In this document: one piece after another, positions 25,301 to 40,300 of the stretch | How positions within the stretch are numbered: position 1 is the first letter of the stretch | How the letters are laid out: every line of letters begins with the position of its first letter | DNA from: Flabesymbios commensalis | Taxonomy: Eukaryota; Annelida; Polychaeta; Terebellida; Flabelligeridae | Reading direction: 5' to 3' | Assembly: GCA_964017125.1 (NCBI GenBank) | Contig: OZ024902.1 | Coordinates: 38,429,836-38,493,835, forward strand | Length of the DNA: 64,000 bases | Notes under the pieces: generated by a model | Databases searched by the model: none | Told to the model about the DNA's origin: nothing | Seen by the model: only the letters and a program-made list of their open reading frames with translations | Translations under genes and position numbers: made by a program

Positions 25301-28300
25301 GGCTGACTGCACGAGTCGTCAGCTAGAGGATCCCCGCAGGTTGGCCGGCAAACAGATCCCGAGGGCTGGTACTCCTCATCGTCGTTACAGGTGTAAGCTG
25401 GATAGAAAGGAATATTAGGCCACCAGTACTGCCGTGCAAAGCCAAAAGGCAGTATCTGCTTACTTTACAAGTAAGCAGATACTGCCTTTTGGCTTTGCAG
25501 AGCAGAGTAGCCATCTTTATGGGAAAGTCTTTTTCCCATCAAGATGGCATCTGTATAACGTTTTCATCATTTAACCCTTACAACTCTGAATTATTTGTGA
25601 ATAAACCATGGAGACCAAAGTGTTTTTCTTCAATTAGAAATATTCATAAGGCCTTAGTTAGTTCTTTCTGCCTCATTTGAATATCTATGTTACGGGTCTA
25701 CGGTCATTATAAACATTCTTACCAAAGACCATGTACAGTAAGATGATCGACTTGCGGATTTTACCATACAAATGCGTGCAGTGGTGTTCCCTTTTAACGG
25801 GAGTTGGAACTATGCTTTGGCAAGTGTACCATCATATAAAACAAGTGATAATTTCACCACTTTAGCACCCAAATAAAAAATAATGTTTTTCTAGGTTTGA
25901 CAGTTATGACAATATCGCTGCAATATTTATTTTTGGAACGAAAATAACTGCTAATATAGCAGATAAGTCATCTTATATTATGATTTTTTTTAGAAATTAA
26001 AATGTTTTCATTTAAATAACAGAAGAGCTGTGTACAGAAAGTACACAAATATGTGGGCACAGAAGGGGAGGGGAGTGACGGTATGTCGTCAAGCATAGCG
26101 ATCACAAAGGAGATCGGGGCAAAACATTGGTAATAAATAACAACCATAACTTGACAGACGTGTCTTTTGATTCAAGCTTTTATTATTTAAAAAATCGATT
26201 TAGAACACATACGTAATATTAAAAATTATAAAATGCAAGCCTTCTCTCTCGGACCATTGCCATCAATGTCACTGAAGGCTGGAACGTTAGTAGTATACTG
26301 ATATCTTAACCCTTTAACCGCCTGTGCCGAATATATTGGGTTTTTCACTCATTGATTTATCACTACATTGAGTACCGCCTTTTAAGCATGTTAAAGCCAT
26401 AATTTGACATCAATCAGCATGATTTGGAAAGAGTTGACCTCCATTTTGTCAAATCTGAATAATAACCCTTTAACCGCCGGTGCCGAATATATTGGGTTTT
26501 TCACTCATTGTTTTATCACTACATTGAGTACCGCCTTTTAAGCATGTTAAAGCCGTGATGTGCCCTCAATCAGCATGATTTGAAAAGAGTTGACCTCCAT
26601 TTTGTCAAATCTGAATAATTTTCATTCACTTGAAGTTGTGGATCGCGTCAGCGAGACTTAACTTCAAGTGGGTGAAAATTCCAATTGAATAATTTGGCGG
26701 TTAAAGGGTTAAAAACAAGACACAGTCATTTTTATGACACAATTTATTTATAATTGAATTTTAATAATTTTCTATTTCTCTTTCCATTACTGGTATTGTT
26801 CACTGTTTTCCGGCAGTACATGGTGTAGCCAAATGGGGACATATATATGTAATATTAACGTGAAACCTTCACAATTTGCATGTGATTTACTATCTTTGAT
26901 GAACGTAATAATTTGATCTCTTTTATGACTCCTATGTAGAATATGTTCAGGTATATTCCGAAAATTCGTTCATTTGAACCAATTAAATGCATCAAGTATT
27001 GACGTGGAACAAAAGCCACACACTCTGAATATTCAAATATTGCTTCTCAGACAGAAATATATGCCATTTATTATTAGCATTAAAATTACTTTACATTGAA
27101 CACATGCAGATTGCGACACCTTGTAACATATATATCCACTGATATATACAAGAATATTCCCCTCCTCAATGGTGATTCCTATGTTGGGCGTGAATGATTT
27201 CAGCATTGAATAAGCTAATTCTGTGACAAAATCGCTCAAATCAGGTGAATCAGCAGTAGACTGCCAGTAACATGCTTTATATCAGCAAAATATTTCTGTA
27301 CAGGTATATTCCGTATGATAAACATGACAAATGATCCATAGTCATTAGATTATATATATTAGTATAGTCATATTATGTTTCCCTTTGCCTTTATCTTGGT
27401 TTACTTTACCCGTATCTACCCTTGCACACATCGTCACCTGCCAGCAAATACGAGACGATGAACCAATGATGGGGTAATGCTGGACCAGCATTACAAACCT
27501 TGGGCCAGCGTCACTCTATAATTCCGTCAACGTTTCGTTTTGCTGGGCGTCGCCTGTTGTTTGTAAACAATGAATATGCATACTTGTTTATACGGGCGCA
27601 TCAACCCCTGAAGTACCAAAGGGAATAAGACTATTAAAAAAAAGATAACTAATCACCAAATTATTGGATAAAAAAAAAGTAAACTTCCATCAATACTTAT
27701 TTTTCTGATTTTTTTAAAGTAAAGTATGTATTGTTTTTAATAGGATTAATGTCATAGTTACTCGTCGTAATATTGTAAAATCATACTTGATAGATGGTAA
27801 AAGCATTAGTTCCAGCCCCCGATACCTAGGGACAGCACTGAAAGCGATTTTCACGTTTTGGCGAGAGTCGATCATCTTATTGTACATGGTCTTTGTTCTT
27901 ACTCTTACAGTGCGGGGATCAGCTTTTTTAGACGTCAGAATCTGACGTTTACAGACGTCAGATTATGACGTCTAAAGTCGATCCCCGCGCTGTAAGGGTT
28001 ACAAATTCGCTAAACATAGCTGTTGATGTTTTAATTTGTTTTATTATCCGATCAAATCACTGTTATTGTGAATAAATTAGTGCTTGAAGATCAAGATTTG
28101 CAAATGTTTGATCTCAAATTAAACAAATGTGAATAATTTTCACCCACTTGAACTCGTGGATCGCGGTAGTGTAGGCCCAAGGCCTATTAAATTAAATGTG
28201 AGAGTTCAGAGAAGGATGTACCCTGAAAATGTTCTATCGTAACATCAATCAGCAAGATTTGAAAATAGTTAACCTCCATTTTGTCAAATCTGAACATTTT

Positions 28301-31300
28301 TCATCCACTTGAAGTTGTGGGTCGCGCCCTCCATTTTGGCAGATCTGAACAATTTCCACCAACTTGAGGTTGTGGGTCGCGTCAGCGAAGCACAACTTCA
28401 AGTGGGTGAAAAAATTCCAATTAAATAACTAATGACTTTTGTTTGCTGGGAAATAACTCACGGCAGTTGGTGACCTCTCTCCACGCAGTGCCCACGTGGC
28501 TGATGGATCGGCAGGTTTCGTAGAATGTCTGGAGCAGAGAGCAAGCGAGCTCTTTCATGACATCTGTGTTGTCATGGAGCGCACACACGTCTAACTCACA
28601 GTTCGCGTAGTAGATCGGGTAAACGAATGCAGGAGTTGTCGCGGTAATGCAGTTCGAAAAGGGGCCGTTCGGATCGGTGAGGGTTCCACAGTATTCAGCT
28701 CCAGCCACCAGATCCTTTGTCGTCTGGTCGCAATCAGGTGCGTTGTCTTTTGTAGGCGTGAAACAGCTGTGTAGAACGAAACAGAATAACAATAATAATG
28801 TGTTGCTGAAAATATTTATAATTTGTTAAAAAAACAATTTCAGAAATATTTTAAAAATATTTAGCCAAATATTCTACTCTAATAAAGTACCCATAGAATA
28901 CTTTTAAAACGGCTATTATACTTTGAAGGTTAAAACCTTATTTCACTGTTGATAACGAGGGTATATGACAATATCACTTCGGGAAGTAACAATTATGTTA
29001 TCAACATTTCAAATCATTCTTGGCCAGTAGGACTTCTAACGACAAGTAAAACGAATTATTTTTCCAGCTTTGACTGTCTCATGTAATCTCATCCGTCAAA
29101 GCTTTTATAATTTTGTGTGTAAAAGGTTTTTAGTAATGGTAATGGGGGAATCTAAACAGTTTTTTTTATAACTTTGCGCGGCATTTTATAGTAGAATTTG
29201 TCATCCTCACGTTTCTACCTTTATGTTGATATGTAAAACAAGTTTAATATGTACAATATCTCATAAATTTCCTGTATTTGGGGTATATTCTTGATGCATT
29301 CTTATTGGATAAGGACATACGTTTACTAATACAAGTCATTACTAATACCCCTATGCCACTGCGAAATTGGTTGACCAGATACCGATCAGCTGCTGACTTG
29401 ACAAGAACAGTTGAATTTCTCATCAGTTTATGTCCGGTAAGTGTATGACGCATGAGCATGAGTGCCCTGCCACTGTCAGGTCATTTCGATTGCCACACGA
29501 GCCCTCGAAAAGCGAGGATAGTGGTTGTAAGACTAGTACTGCGGATGAAAGTACTTTGCCAAACTAACAAGTAGGCTAGATGACAAATTATACTCTAAAA
29601 TGCCGAACATGTTTCTATGTGCAAAATCAACCCGGATTTTTTGGAAGATCTGGGAGATCTAACCCCAAATACAGTTGTAAATCAAAATGGCGACTCTAAA
29701 GCTTGGGTCAGTGTGAATTAAAATGCATTACCCTTACAACGTTGAATTATTTTTGTTCAAACCTTGAGACAAAAGATTTTTTTTTGTTTACACCATGGAG
29801 ACAAAATTAAAAATAATTGTGCTTGAATATGTTTGATCATTATACCAAGCTAATACAAGCTCAACTCATTTAAATTATTTTAGCTTCAAAATACATAGTA
29901 GGCCTAGTCATACTGCCGTGCAAAGCCAAACGGCAGCATCGGCTTACTTTAAAAGCAAGCAGATACTGCCTTTTGGCTTAGCACGGCAGCATACAGCTGG
30001 ATAAAATACCTACGCATCAATAGTAGGATCATTGATCTCGTAATATTGACTAATAAGTGAATCACTTTGCGGATCTAAACTATAATCTGTGCCATCTGGC
30101 AGTGTTTTCTCATCATCCTCTTTGTTGAAGTTGCCACACAGACCAGTCAGATTACTGGACGACAACACGTCTGGCAAAACAATGCTCTGCACATATGAGC
30201 CATCATATTCCACCACCAAGTGAAAAGGTGTCTGAAACCTCACATCGTTGCCGCTCAGAAGAATTTGAAAGCGACCGTCAGGGTCCAGAAAAGGCAGACG
30301 GTTAACTTCCAAAGGTGTCTGCAAAGACCAACACGTTATGCATAGACCGTGTGAGGCCATGTGAGAAAAAACTTTGCACAATATACAAAGAAACTTCATT
30401 TTTTATACAATCACGAGAAAATGCATTTTACTTTTAAATATATCTATAATCGTGATTAGTAGCTTGGGAATTACGTTTCATTAATCAAATTATAGTGTAT
30501 AATAAATTTTACGACAGCTAGGTTCTCGTTTAATTTTTTGGCATTTATGATATACATAATTGTTTAAAAGGGAATTGTTGGACTTACAGATCCGGGCCCG
30601 CTGATTATGTACACTTTCATACTTTTGTCAAGCCTGAATATGTATTCATAAATCGCTATGTCTATCCATTCCACATAGGATACAGTGGTGTCGCCGTGGC
30701 GGTGCTCCAGTTTGGTGGTAATGTTGAAAGCCGGGATACTCCCGCTGGGCGTGGGGTGATCCACCAGGGCGTAACTGCAGTTCCCGTGGACGTGCAGAGG
30801 TGTCCCGTCAAACGTCAAAACGTGGGCGGCCCCCAGCACGTGACAGACTTTCAGCACTAGATAAACAATTAAATAAAAACTCTCATCTCTCACCTGTCGA
30901 AGAAGCCCTCCTGAGACTCTTCACGGCCGATAAACCATGACAAGTTCAGCAGAACCCTTTTGCAGGAGGGAGAACACAAACATAGTTTTCAAGATCTTGA
31001 ATCTTTGCCATTATATAGATAGACAGCCATATAGACAGACAGACATAGTGTGAAAAAAACGGACACTCAGCCATAGGCATCTACACGGAAAATCAAGTTT
31101 GATGACACACATGTAGGCCTAATAGTGTAACACATCCTGCAAATACATCACATTCAGAAATGTATGTTAAACATGGCTGTGCTGATAAAACAACATTCTA
31201 ATAAATTTGCTTCAACGTTCAACCCGTTGTGGCATGTTGTGGTTTGGTCAATGTTTCTTGCTGTTCGAGCACCCCAAAAACATGCACGAGACGTTCACTC

Positions 31301-34300
31301 AGTGTTGTTTAGTGCTGAAATTTGACAACAAGAAGTTAAATTGAAATTTTGTAACTTTCTGATGTGAATGTAAATAGTAGCACGCGATTTTGTTGTCATT
31401 TTTGTGTCACTTGTTCACTCACATACACTGCCCACATTGAGGTTCTTGTCTATAAATTGTCACTGTATGTCAATTGGTGCGTGGAGTACAGCTGCCAGTC
31501 AACTCAACACAGCATCTGAAAATATCAACCATTTCCTGGTCTATGCTGTTTGATTCCAACCGGCTCAACCTGGTGGCGATTATAAACAAACTCTGCCAAG
31601 CCTACCAGTGCTGGAGATGCATATGCACTGATGAATCAGTGAATGATTTAAGATGATTAAATACTGTTTTAAAAGTGATAAGCATTGTGTCCAAAGTGCC
31701 CAACCCTTGTATTCTGAAAGGTTTCCCTATCCTGAATTCAATCCATTGGTTATCCATGGACAACTGAACTTGTGATAATGAACGTGCTGCACACAATACT
31801 TTGCTCAATACCATAAGGTCTGCCATACCATTATATCGTGCAGTAGGCTGTAGTGAGCACACATAATGTTCATCTGCTGAATTCCATCCTGGAAGTCGGT
31901 CTATTGCTGACTAGTAGGCTTGGTGTTGTACACCAAACTATGGAATGTACATTCCGTTACCAAAATTACTCAAAATTCCATTTAAATATAGGAAACGATT
32001 TGACCATTTTTAGGGTTATGAAATGCCTGCTATAATAACCTGATATAATTACCAGCTTAACCTTAAGATGACCTTGGGGGACCTTTACATGACCTCGGGG
32101 TGATATACCAATAACGTATAGCCTATTGTTTATTTGCTCCTAGAGGGGTTAATATACTATATATATATACTGCTGATGTTGCAATTATAAACACAGTATA
32201 TGTTTAACAAAGCAACTTCTGCCATTAAAATGGCATGTATATATTGCCAACAATTTATGTTATGAAAAGTGGTTTCCATGGTAACCATATAAACCTTTAA
32301 ACTATGCATTTCCACTCAATTTGTGATACTGTTTGGGGGCAGGTGTACTTAGTTACACTTTGCGTTGGTTTTACGTATCTACTGTATTTTAAAAGTAGTA
32401 TTACGCTAGCTTATGACTTTTACTTATGACTACAACACATTTTTTCGCGATATTTGTCAAAAAGACGTTACCATGGAAACCTTCAATTTGTGACGTTGTG
32501 CACAGTGATGTGCAAGTAAGAATGAGAGATTCGAAAACTAGACAAAATTTCATGCAAGAAAAAATTGAAAAACTCTACTGACTAAGACGGTCAAATAAAT
32601 CGACCTGCCTCCCGGACTAAATAAGATACGCTAATTGGAAGAGGTGGGGGGAAGAAATAGCTGTAGAAATATGATAGTTGACAAAATCAAAGGAGACCGT
32701 AAAAACAAAGGTGGATGTAATATACAGGTATTAGTCTAGTGTGTCACGTGTGTCTCGTTGCATTGCGCATTTTGTTTGAATGTTGACAACTGATGACAGC
32801 TGTTAACAATGCTAAATAGCTCAAATAATATTAGTTTGATGAGAATAATTTTTGATCTAGGCTTCGGTACACAAAGAACACATTTAAGTCAATGCATTTT
32901 ATTATATAAACGACGAATTTCGAGAAAATAACAAAATGGCCAACCCGGCTTTAAGTAGTTATCACATGGTTTATACTAGTAAATCTTTAAAACCGCATCG
33001 CTAGAATAATGCAGTATGTTAGCGATACATTCACGTGTCCTCAACATGTCACGTGTCAGTCAGGTGCAATCGCCCAGATTACCTCCCCCCCCCCTCCACC
33101 ACTGAACTATACCCGGGTATATTCTGAACTATATCCGCTTATAATATGGAATATACCATGGGGTATAGTCTGGGAGCTCTCAGACTATTATACCCCATAG
33201 TCCGGGAGCCAAGTTTAAAAAAACTGCTAGTTTTTTAGTTCGCTTGACCCAAAAAGTGGCAAAGGTCTGATATGTGCATATGACGGGAAAATATCCCTGG
33301 AACATTAATAGGGTGGGTGTAGAAGTTGATCGTGGCAGCAAAGTTTTTAAAATGAGGGATGTTCAAGGGTACCCTCGAACCACAAAGACTGTACATTTTT
33401 AATCCCAGGTTATTAAAAACCCAAAGCACAATTGCTATGAACAATTTTTAAATCACTGTCGTCCATATTTCTCTTTTATTAAAGATAAGATGACAAATTA
33501 TTAGAGTTTCAATTTTTTTCACAAAAAATAAAGACACCCCTAGAGCGCTGAAGTCAAAATTAAAAAAACAATTACCACAGTTCGTAGAATGTAATTTTAT
33601 CGTTTCATGTACATTTCCATGATTATGATTATGCTAATGTCTGTTGACTTCATTTGGTACATCGTCCATCTGATAACACTATATCAAATTAGAAAAATTC
33701 TCCCTTGTTGTGTGAAGGATTTATGAGGTCAAAGGAGCGGCTGGGGTATTCCAACAAGTTACATTTTTTCGACCCCCGTAATACCATAATCATCATTATT
33801 ATGGTAATAAACAATTTTATTACTACGCTGGCCACATTTTGTCATTGGATATATTCAGGATTAAAGGAATGTGAGGTTTAGAGTTTTTTCATTAAATGTA
33901 AACCCACCCTTAGGGCACTGAAAGTCAATATTTCAAAAAAACTTGAACACAGTTCGTAGTATGTAACTTTCCGTTTTCTGTACATTTGTATGATTATGAA
34001 CTTGCTAATGTCTGTTGACCTCATTTGATAAATCTGTCATCTGATATCACTGTGTCAAATAATAAAAATCACACCTTGTTGCATTAAGGACTTATGAGGT
34101 CAAAAGTCCAGATGTGGTAGGCTACACTCACTAGTTACATTTTGTCGACCCCTTGTAATAACAAAGTTGTCATTCTTATAGCTAAAAACGTAAGGCTTTA
34201 TTTCCACTCTAGCCACATTTTGTCATTGAATATACTCCGGACGAAACATATCTGAAGTTTAGATTTTTTTCAGAAAACGTAGACCCACCTTTCAGAGCGC

Positions 34301-37300
34301 TGAACGTCAATATTAAAAAAATAAATAAACCCAGTTAGTAGTATGCACACGTTTCAATTTACTGTACATCTGTATGATTATGAGCATGCTAATGTTTGTC
34401 GACCTCATATGATAAATCTGTCATCTGGTACAACTATGTCAAATTTAAAAAAAACCTACCATGCTGCATTATGGACCTGAGATGGAATGAGATCAAAAGT
34501 CCGGATGAGGTATTCTTAGTTATATTTTTTCGATCACTTTGCAAAAATCTTATTTTTTATATTTATAAACAGCTTTAATACCACTGTTGCGACATTGTGT
34601 CATTGAATACATTCCAAACGAAATATATATAAAGTTTTGCTATTTTTGACAAAATGAATCGAACCTTAGAGGTCAACGGGTGCTGTTTTTTTTTATATTT
34701 TCAGTGTTCACCAAGACGTAACATTTCCGACTCTTATTTGAACTAGTCCTATGATAACTTCCCTAGTGATAAAATAGGAACTAGACGATTTTGAGGACAT
34801 AATTATTTTTTTCAGTTTATTATATCCACAGGTAAAAGATAATAAAGTTAATTTGTATTTTTAGCCAATTTGTAAATAATAAATCCAATTTTAACAACAC
34901 CTGTAAGCGTATCTGGTGCAGCCATAATTGTGTTTGTCACAATGCCATCAGCCATGTAGCTTCGTTTCTCAGAAATGTGTTGTCTTCACATGATTCTTTT
35001 TTCTTAGACAATGCAAAGACAAATTGATAATCCACCTTTTGATATCACTAATATCACCCACACTATTCTGTAATGCCTGGAATTGTTCAACATCTTGGAT
35101 TAGTTTGAGGTGGCATCAAGCAACATTTGTGGGGGAGGACGCATGAAGGGTTAAACTAGGGTTAAACTAGTATTCTTCCTGAATATGTCATGTCATAACT
35201 AAAATCAACTGCAGCATATATTCCAGCAGCATATAACATAGATATATATATTTAGCAATGTTTAAATAAATGTTTGTCTCCTTAATGCAAGTCTTTTATG
35301 CTGAATCATATTTACAGAACGTCCTGCTCCTTCCACTTGGATAATTGACACCATACAATACCAGCGTTGCCGTTATCTAGAGACACTGCTAATAAGCCCA
35401 GTGATTTAAAGTGAAATAAATGTGGGCCGAGTGTGGCATACCACCCAGCCAGCGATATAAGTACTACTACTACTATCTGCATTAGGCCTCTTCTCATTTA
35501 AATATATTTTACTGGTGTATAACTTAAATTCTAAATGATGGCATCAGACATTACTTTTTTCAAACGTTTTTCTCAATATGTGGGTTTTATCTTTGCTAAT
35601 AACTGCTGCCCTCGAAAGTTTATCATGAGCAACGTCTTACAACTCTAAACATTAGGAAAAGTCAGTGATTGTTCTTAGCTCTTTGCTGCTGGTGGGGAAG
35701 GACATCTAGAATGTAACTGACTTATCACTGGTGTTCGCCATTATGTGCCCATAGTATCATATATTTTCTATATGCTACCAAGTACATATATACGTGTAAC
35801 AGTAGTATACTAACGATGTAAATCTCTCATTAAATATACTTGGCTTGAATTATCAAATTTTATCATGTACTTTTCTAGTATGAATATATTTATTTTTAAC
35901 TGTAACAAAAAAAATCTCAAATATCACACAAAATTTTAAATTATCAATTGTTCGGTTTTGTGCGTTGTAGATAATTAATATCTATAATTATGTATTTATC
36001 ATCTAGTATTCTAAGACACAGATAAGAATAAATTAATATGACCATGACAAACTCGACATAAACTCATTTGAGGTGATTGTTATGGATATGTCATAAAAAC
36101 AACTTTAGACCCTGCATTCCCTTTGCAGGCAGATTACCCATATTACCCAACTTTTGACCATTGGCAACACGTCACCATATGTTATGGGCTTCAATGAGCT
36201 TCGTAATACCAGAAATAGATGGTTATCTATTTCTGGTAATACACATTCTAACCAAGGAATCTAGATTCCTTGTTCAACTATCAGTGGGACAGATCTATAT
36301 CTGCTACCATTGACACCCCTTTTAACTTTTAACTGAAATATTGCTAACAATCTTAGTATATCAGCCTGGGGTCCCACACAATCCACAACACATTATTGAC
36401 TGTGACGTAGGACAGATTCGTATGCCACCTGGTGCTGAATAATGTCTTTAAAACACGTTCGACAAGTGCTCTAGCTGTGTTCTTTTGAAATATCGTTTTT
36501 TAGCGATCCAAGGGTGGGTTTAAAACAAAAAAAATCACTTGTGTTTCGTCCAGAATGTATTCAATAACGAAATGTGGGAAGAGTGGTAATAAAGCTGTTT
36601 ATAACTATACAAATGAGGATTTTGTTGTCACATAGGGTCGTCAAAATGTAACTAGTGAGAGTACCCCACTCGGACCTTTGACCTCATAAATCCTTCATGC
36701 AACACGATACGGTTTTTTTAACTTGATATGATGAAACCAGATGACACATATACAAAATGAAGAAAACAGACATTAACATGCTCATAATCATACACATGCA
36801 GAGCAAACGAAAGATTAACATTGTACGAGATTTGTGATTTTTTTTTATTGGAAATTAGGACTTTCAGCGATCTAAGGGTGCGTTCATGTTTTCTGAAAAA
36901 TAGCATTACTTCATCTATGTTTCGTCCGGAATGTATATAATGACAATATGTGACAAGAGTATTAAAGCTGTTTATAACTATAAAAATGAAGATTATGTTA
37001 TTACACGGGGTCGACAAAATGTAACTAGTACTAGTACCCCATCCGTACCTTTGACCTCATAAGTCCTTCATGCAACAAGATAAGGGTTTTTTCCTAGCTT
37101 GATATGATGTAAACAGATGACAGATATACAAGATGAAGACTACAGACATTAGCATGCTCATAAACATACACATACAGAGCGAACGAAAGATTTACATTCT
37201 GTTTGTGCTTTTTTTATTTGAAATATTGACTTTCAGCGCTCTAGGGCTGGGTTCATATTTTTTTTAAATATCACAACTTTACATATGTGTCGTCCGGAAT

Positions 37301-40300
37301 GTATTTAATGATAATATGTTGCAATAATGTTAATAAAGCTGTTTATAGCTATAAAAATAAAGATTAGGTCTATTATTACATTGGGTCGACAAGATGTAGC
37401 TAGTGAAAGTACCCCATCCTTTGACCTCATAAGTCCTTCATGCAACAACTTATGGGTTGTCAAATGGGACATAGTGGTACCAGATGAGTGATGGACCAAA
37501 ATGAGGTAAGCATACCTTTGCATGCTCATATCCATGCAAATTTACAGAAACGGAAAAGGTACATCTGGAGAACAAAACTACTTTTAATTTGGAATATTGA
37601 CTTTCAGCGCGTGGGTGGGTTTAATTTTTTTTTAAATATTTTAAAACTTTAGTAATATGTCATTCAGTATGTAATAAAAGCAAAATAGAATTTACAATGA
37701 TTTGAAGATTGTTTAAAACCTTTGAGTTTTGAATTAAATGGTGTTTTTAAAAATGCAGTATTTAAGCTCGAGGGTACCCTTGAACATCCCTTATTTCAGG
37801 AACTTTGCAGCCACAGTAAAGTTCTACACCCACCCTAATGATGTTCCAGGGATATTTTCCTGTCATAATAACAACCCAGACCTTTGCCACTTTTTGGGTC
37901 AAGCGAAGTGACACGTTACAGGACTTGGCTCCCAGACTACCAGGGTATATTCTGAAAGTTCCCAGGGTATACCCCACATGACCAGATTCATACCCCATTA
38001 GATTCAGGGTGGGGTATAATCTGGGATATAATATATATGATTACAAGCAATTATAAATTTAATATTGAAAAGTGTTCTCGCATAATTATTATTAAAAAAT
38101 GCACCAATTAATTATTTGAAGGCGCCAAATCATTTGCTGCGCACCAATTAATTATTTGAGTGGTAGGTTACGTCTAAGTCCTACCCTTCTGGGGGCTAGA
38201 TTAGCATATGCTTCATATATTTTTCTTGTGATGACTAGAGCATTAGATGTCCCATGTCTTAACCCTTTGAAGGCTAGAGTATCATATGTTTCATTGTGTA
38301 CTAACTCTAGGGGATAGAGTGTCACATGTCTCCGGATATCTCATGTTAACATTATGATGGCTTGAGTATCACATGCCTCATTCATCAATCTTCTGTGGGT
38401 TGGATTATCAATTATACGTCTCCTATATAAATCTTATGATAGCTAATTAAAGTATTATATGTCTCTTTTATTAACCCTCTGAAGGCTAGCGAATCAAGTG
38501 TCTCACTTATTGAGTATCACATGTATGAAGTTTTAACCCTCTGGGGACTAGAGTATCACATATCTCGGGGCTGGACTATATATCAAATGTCTCTGATATT
38601 AACCTTCTGATGAATAGAGTATCACATATCTCATGCATTAACCTTCCGGGGCTACACAACAATATTATAATATGTCTCATATAGTAACCGTCTGATGGCT
38701 AGAGCATCACTTGTGGTATTTATTAACCCTGTGGAAGCTAGAGTGGCACAAGTCTTGTGTATCAATTGGTTATCAGATGCCTTCTATATTTATCTTGTGA
38801 TGGGTACTATACTATCTTAAGACTTCTATGTTAACCTTCTGATGGCTAGAGTATCAATTGTCTTATGTATGAACCTTCTGGTGGCTAGAGTATCACTGGC
38901 CTCATGCATTACCCTTCTGAGGCTTAAAATTATGTATCCCATCTTAACCTTCTAATGGCTAGAGAAACACTTGTCTCATGTATTTTCATACATGTGATAT
39001 TGTAGCCTCCAGGGGGCTAGTAAATGAGACCTGTGATACTCTAGTTATCAGAAGGTTAAAGTGAATACGACAGGCTTTATTAAATGAATTTATGTTATTT
39101 ATAAACCCATTCGAAAACAACTCCCGACCATATTAAGCCTATCCAGTGACATCACCCAGAGTTCAGGGGGATATCCCCAGATTTTTCGAGAGCCGCGTGA
39201 TTGGCCGACGCCATCTTTTGATGACGTACCACATACATTGCTGGGAGTTTCCTCACTTGTCAAAATGGCCACTGTTCAATGGGAAAAGAACCATCAGCGA
39301 AGATTGCGAGATCGAATTTGTCGATGTCGGATGTGACATCGATGCTGTTGACAACGAAAATCATTCGGTAGATTACTTGGGTATTAAAACATACCAGTTC
39401 GAGCCTGAGACGTCATCTGACTGCACCGTTTCAGCATCAGATTCAGTCAACAACACTGTCAACAGACTCGGAACAGACACAACAGAGTCAGACTCGGACG
39501 GCGCCGGTAAAGTCAGCACTAGCAGGTTAGTACAACTCGACTACAAAATGTACAAGTAAGCCTAGCCCTAGCCCTAGGCCTATGACTATGTGTAATGGAT
39601 TATTTTTGCCGTCAAATGAATCAGGATCGCATGATTTTCGGTGATTCCGCCGTCAATTCTAAACCGATTTCCTACAAATTTTGCAAAGCCCAAACGCTAT
39701 TTTCTACTTAAATCCTAACACCATGAACACTAACAGCCCTGAAAATTTCGTATTTCAAAAGTTAGACCATTTGACATGTAATGAATTAAAATTACGACGT
39801 CCCTCTATAATCCCTTTAGCCGTGGTACAGGCGACTCGCTCCGCTTAGCGCTATAAGTATAACCCCATTAAACTAATCATAGAATTTTATTACATGGCAA
39901 ATGATCTAACTTTTGAAATATAATTTTGTGATTTTTTTACCCAGGCCAGGGCTGTTAGACTACTTACTAGGCTGTTAGGATTTTAATAGAAAATGGCCTT
40001 TGCAAAATTTCAAGGAAATCGGTTCAAAATTGACGATGAGCCTGCGATCCTGGTTCATCATTTTTTATTTGACGGCGAGTATATAATATAGTCCCTACAG
40101 CATAAACTGTTTTATTCATATCACATTCATATCAGATACTACGCATTTAGAACAGTAGACCCCTATATCGGAAATGTGGAATGAACTATTATTTCAGGCC
40201 TGAACCTGAGAGCTTAAGTTATAAACATGTCGGGGACGACAGCAGATTGTAGTACGTACTTCGTTTGATGGACGACCGTTGTTTGACGTACGGTCGATGT

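Larger units (their letters stand above)
25723..27895 (-). mobile_element. P-like DNA transposon, copy A (nonautonomous), 7-bp target duplication
   Basis: It begins CAAAGACCATGTACAGTAAG and ends with its complement; terminal inverted repeats are about 30 bp with the outer 15 bp exact. Direct 7-bp repeats TTCTTAC flank it (25716-25722, 27896-27902). It aligns inverted with 57,306-59,060 along its length. It carries one transposase-like exon (27,095-27,274, minus). Known: P elements have inverted repeats of about 31 bp and 7-8-bp duplications. Superfamily is inferred. A TTAA MITE pair is inserted at 26.31-26.71 kb. Two independent flank comparisons support the borders. Confidence 0.88.

Noticed and set aside
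33009-33200. ORF over the left tip of the compound element
   Set aside because: Covers the C-tract and TATACCC palindrome of the element's terminal repeat.
38190-39060. CRISPR-like regular repeat
   Set aside because: Units are contiguous and degenerate with no spacers; it is a eukaryotic satellite forming transposon ends.
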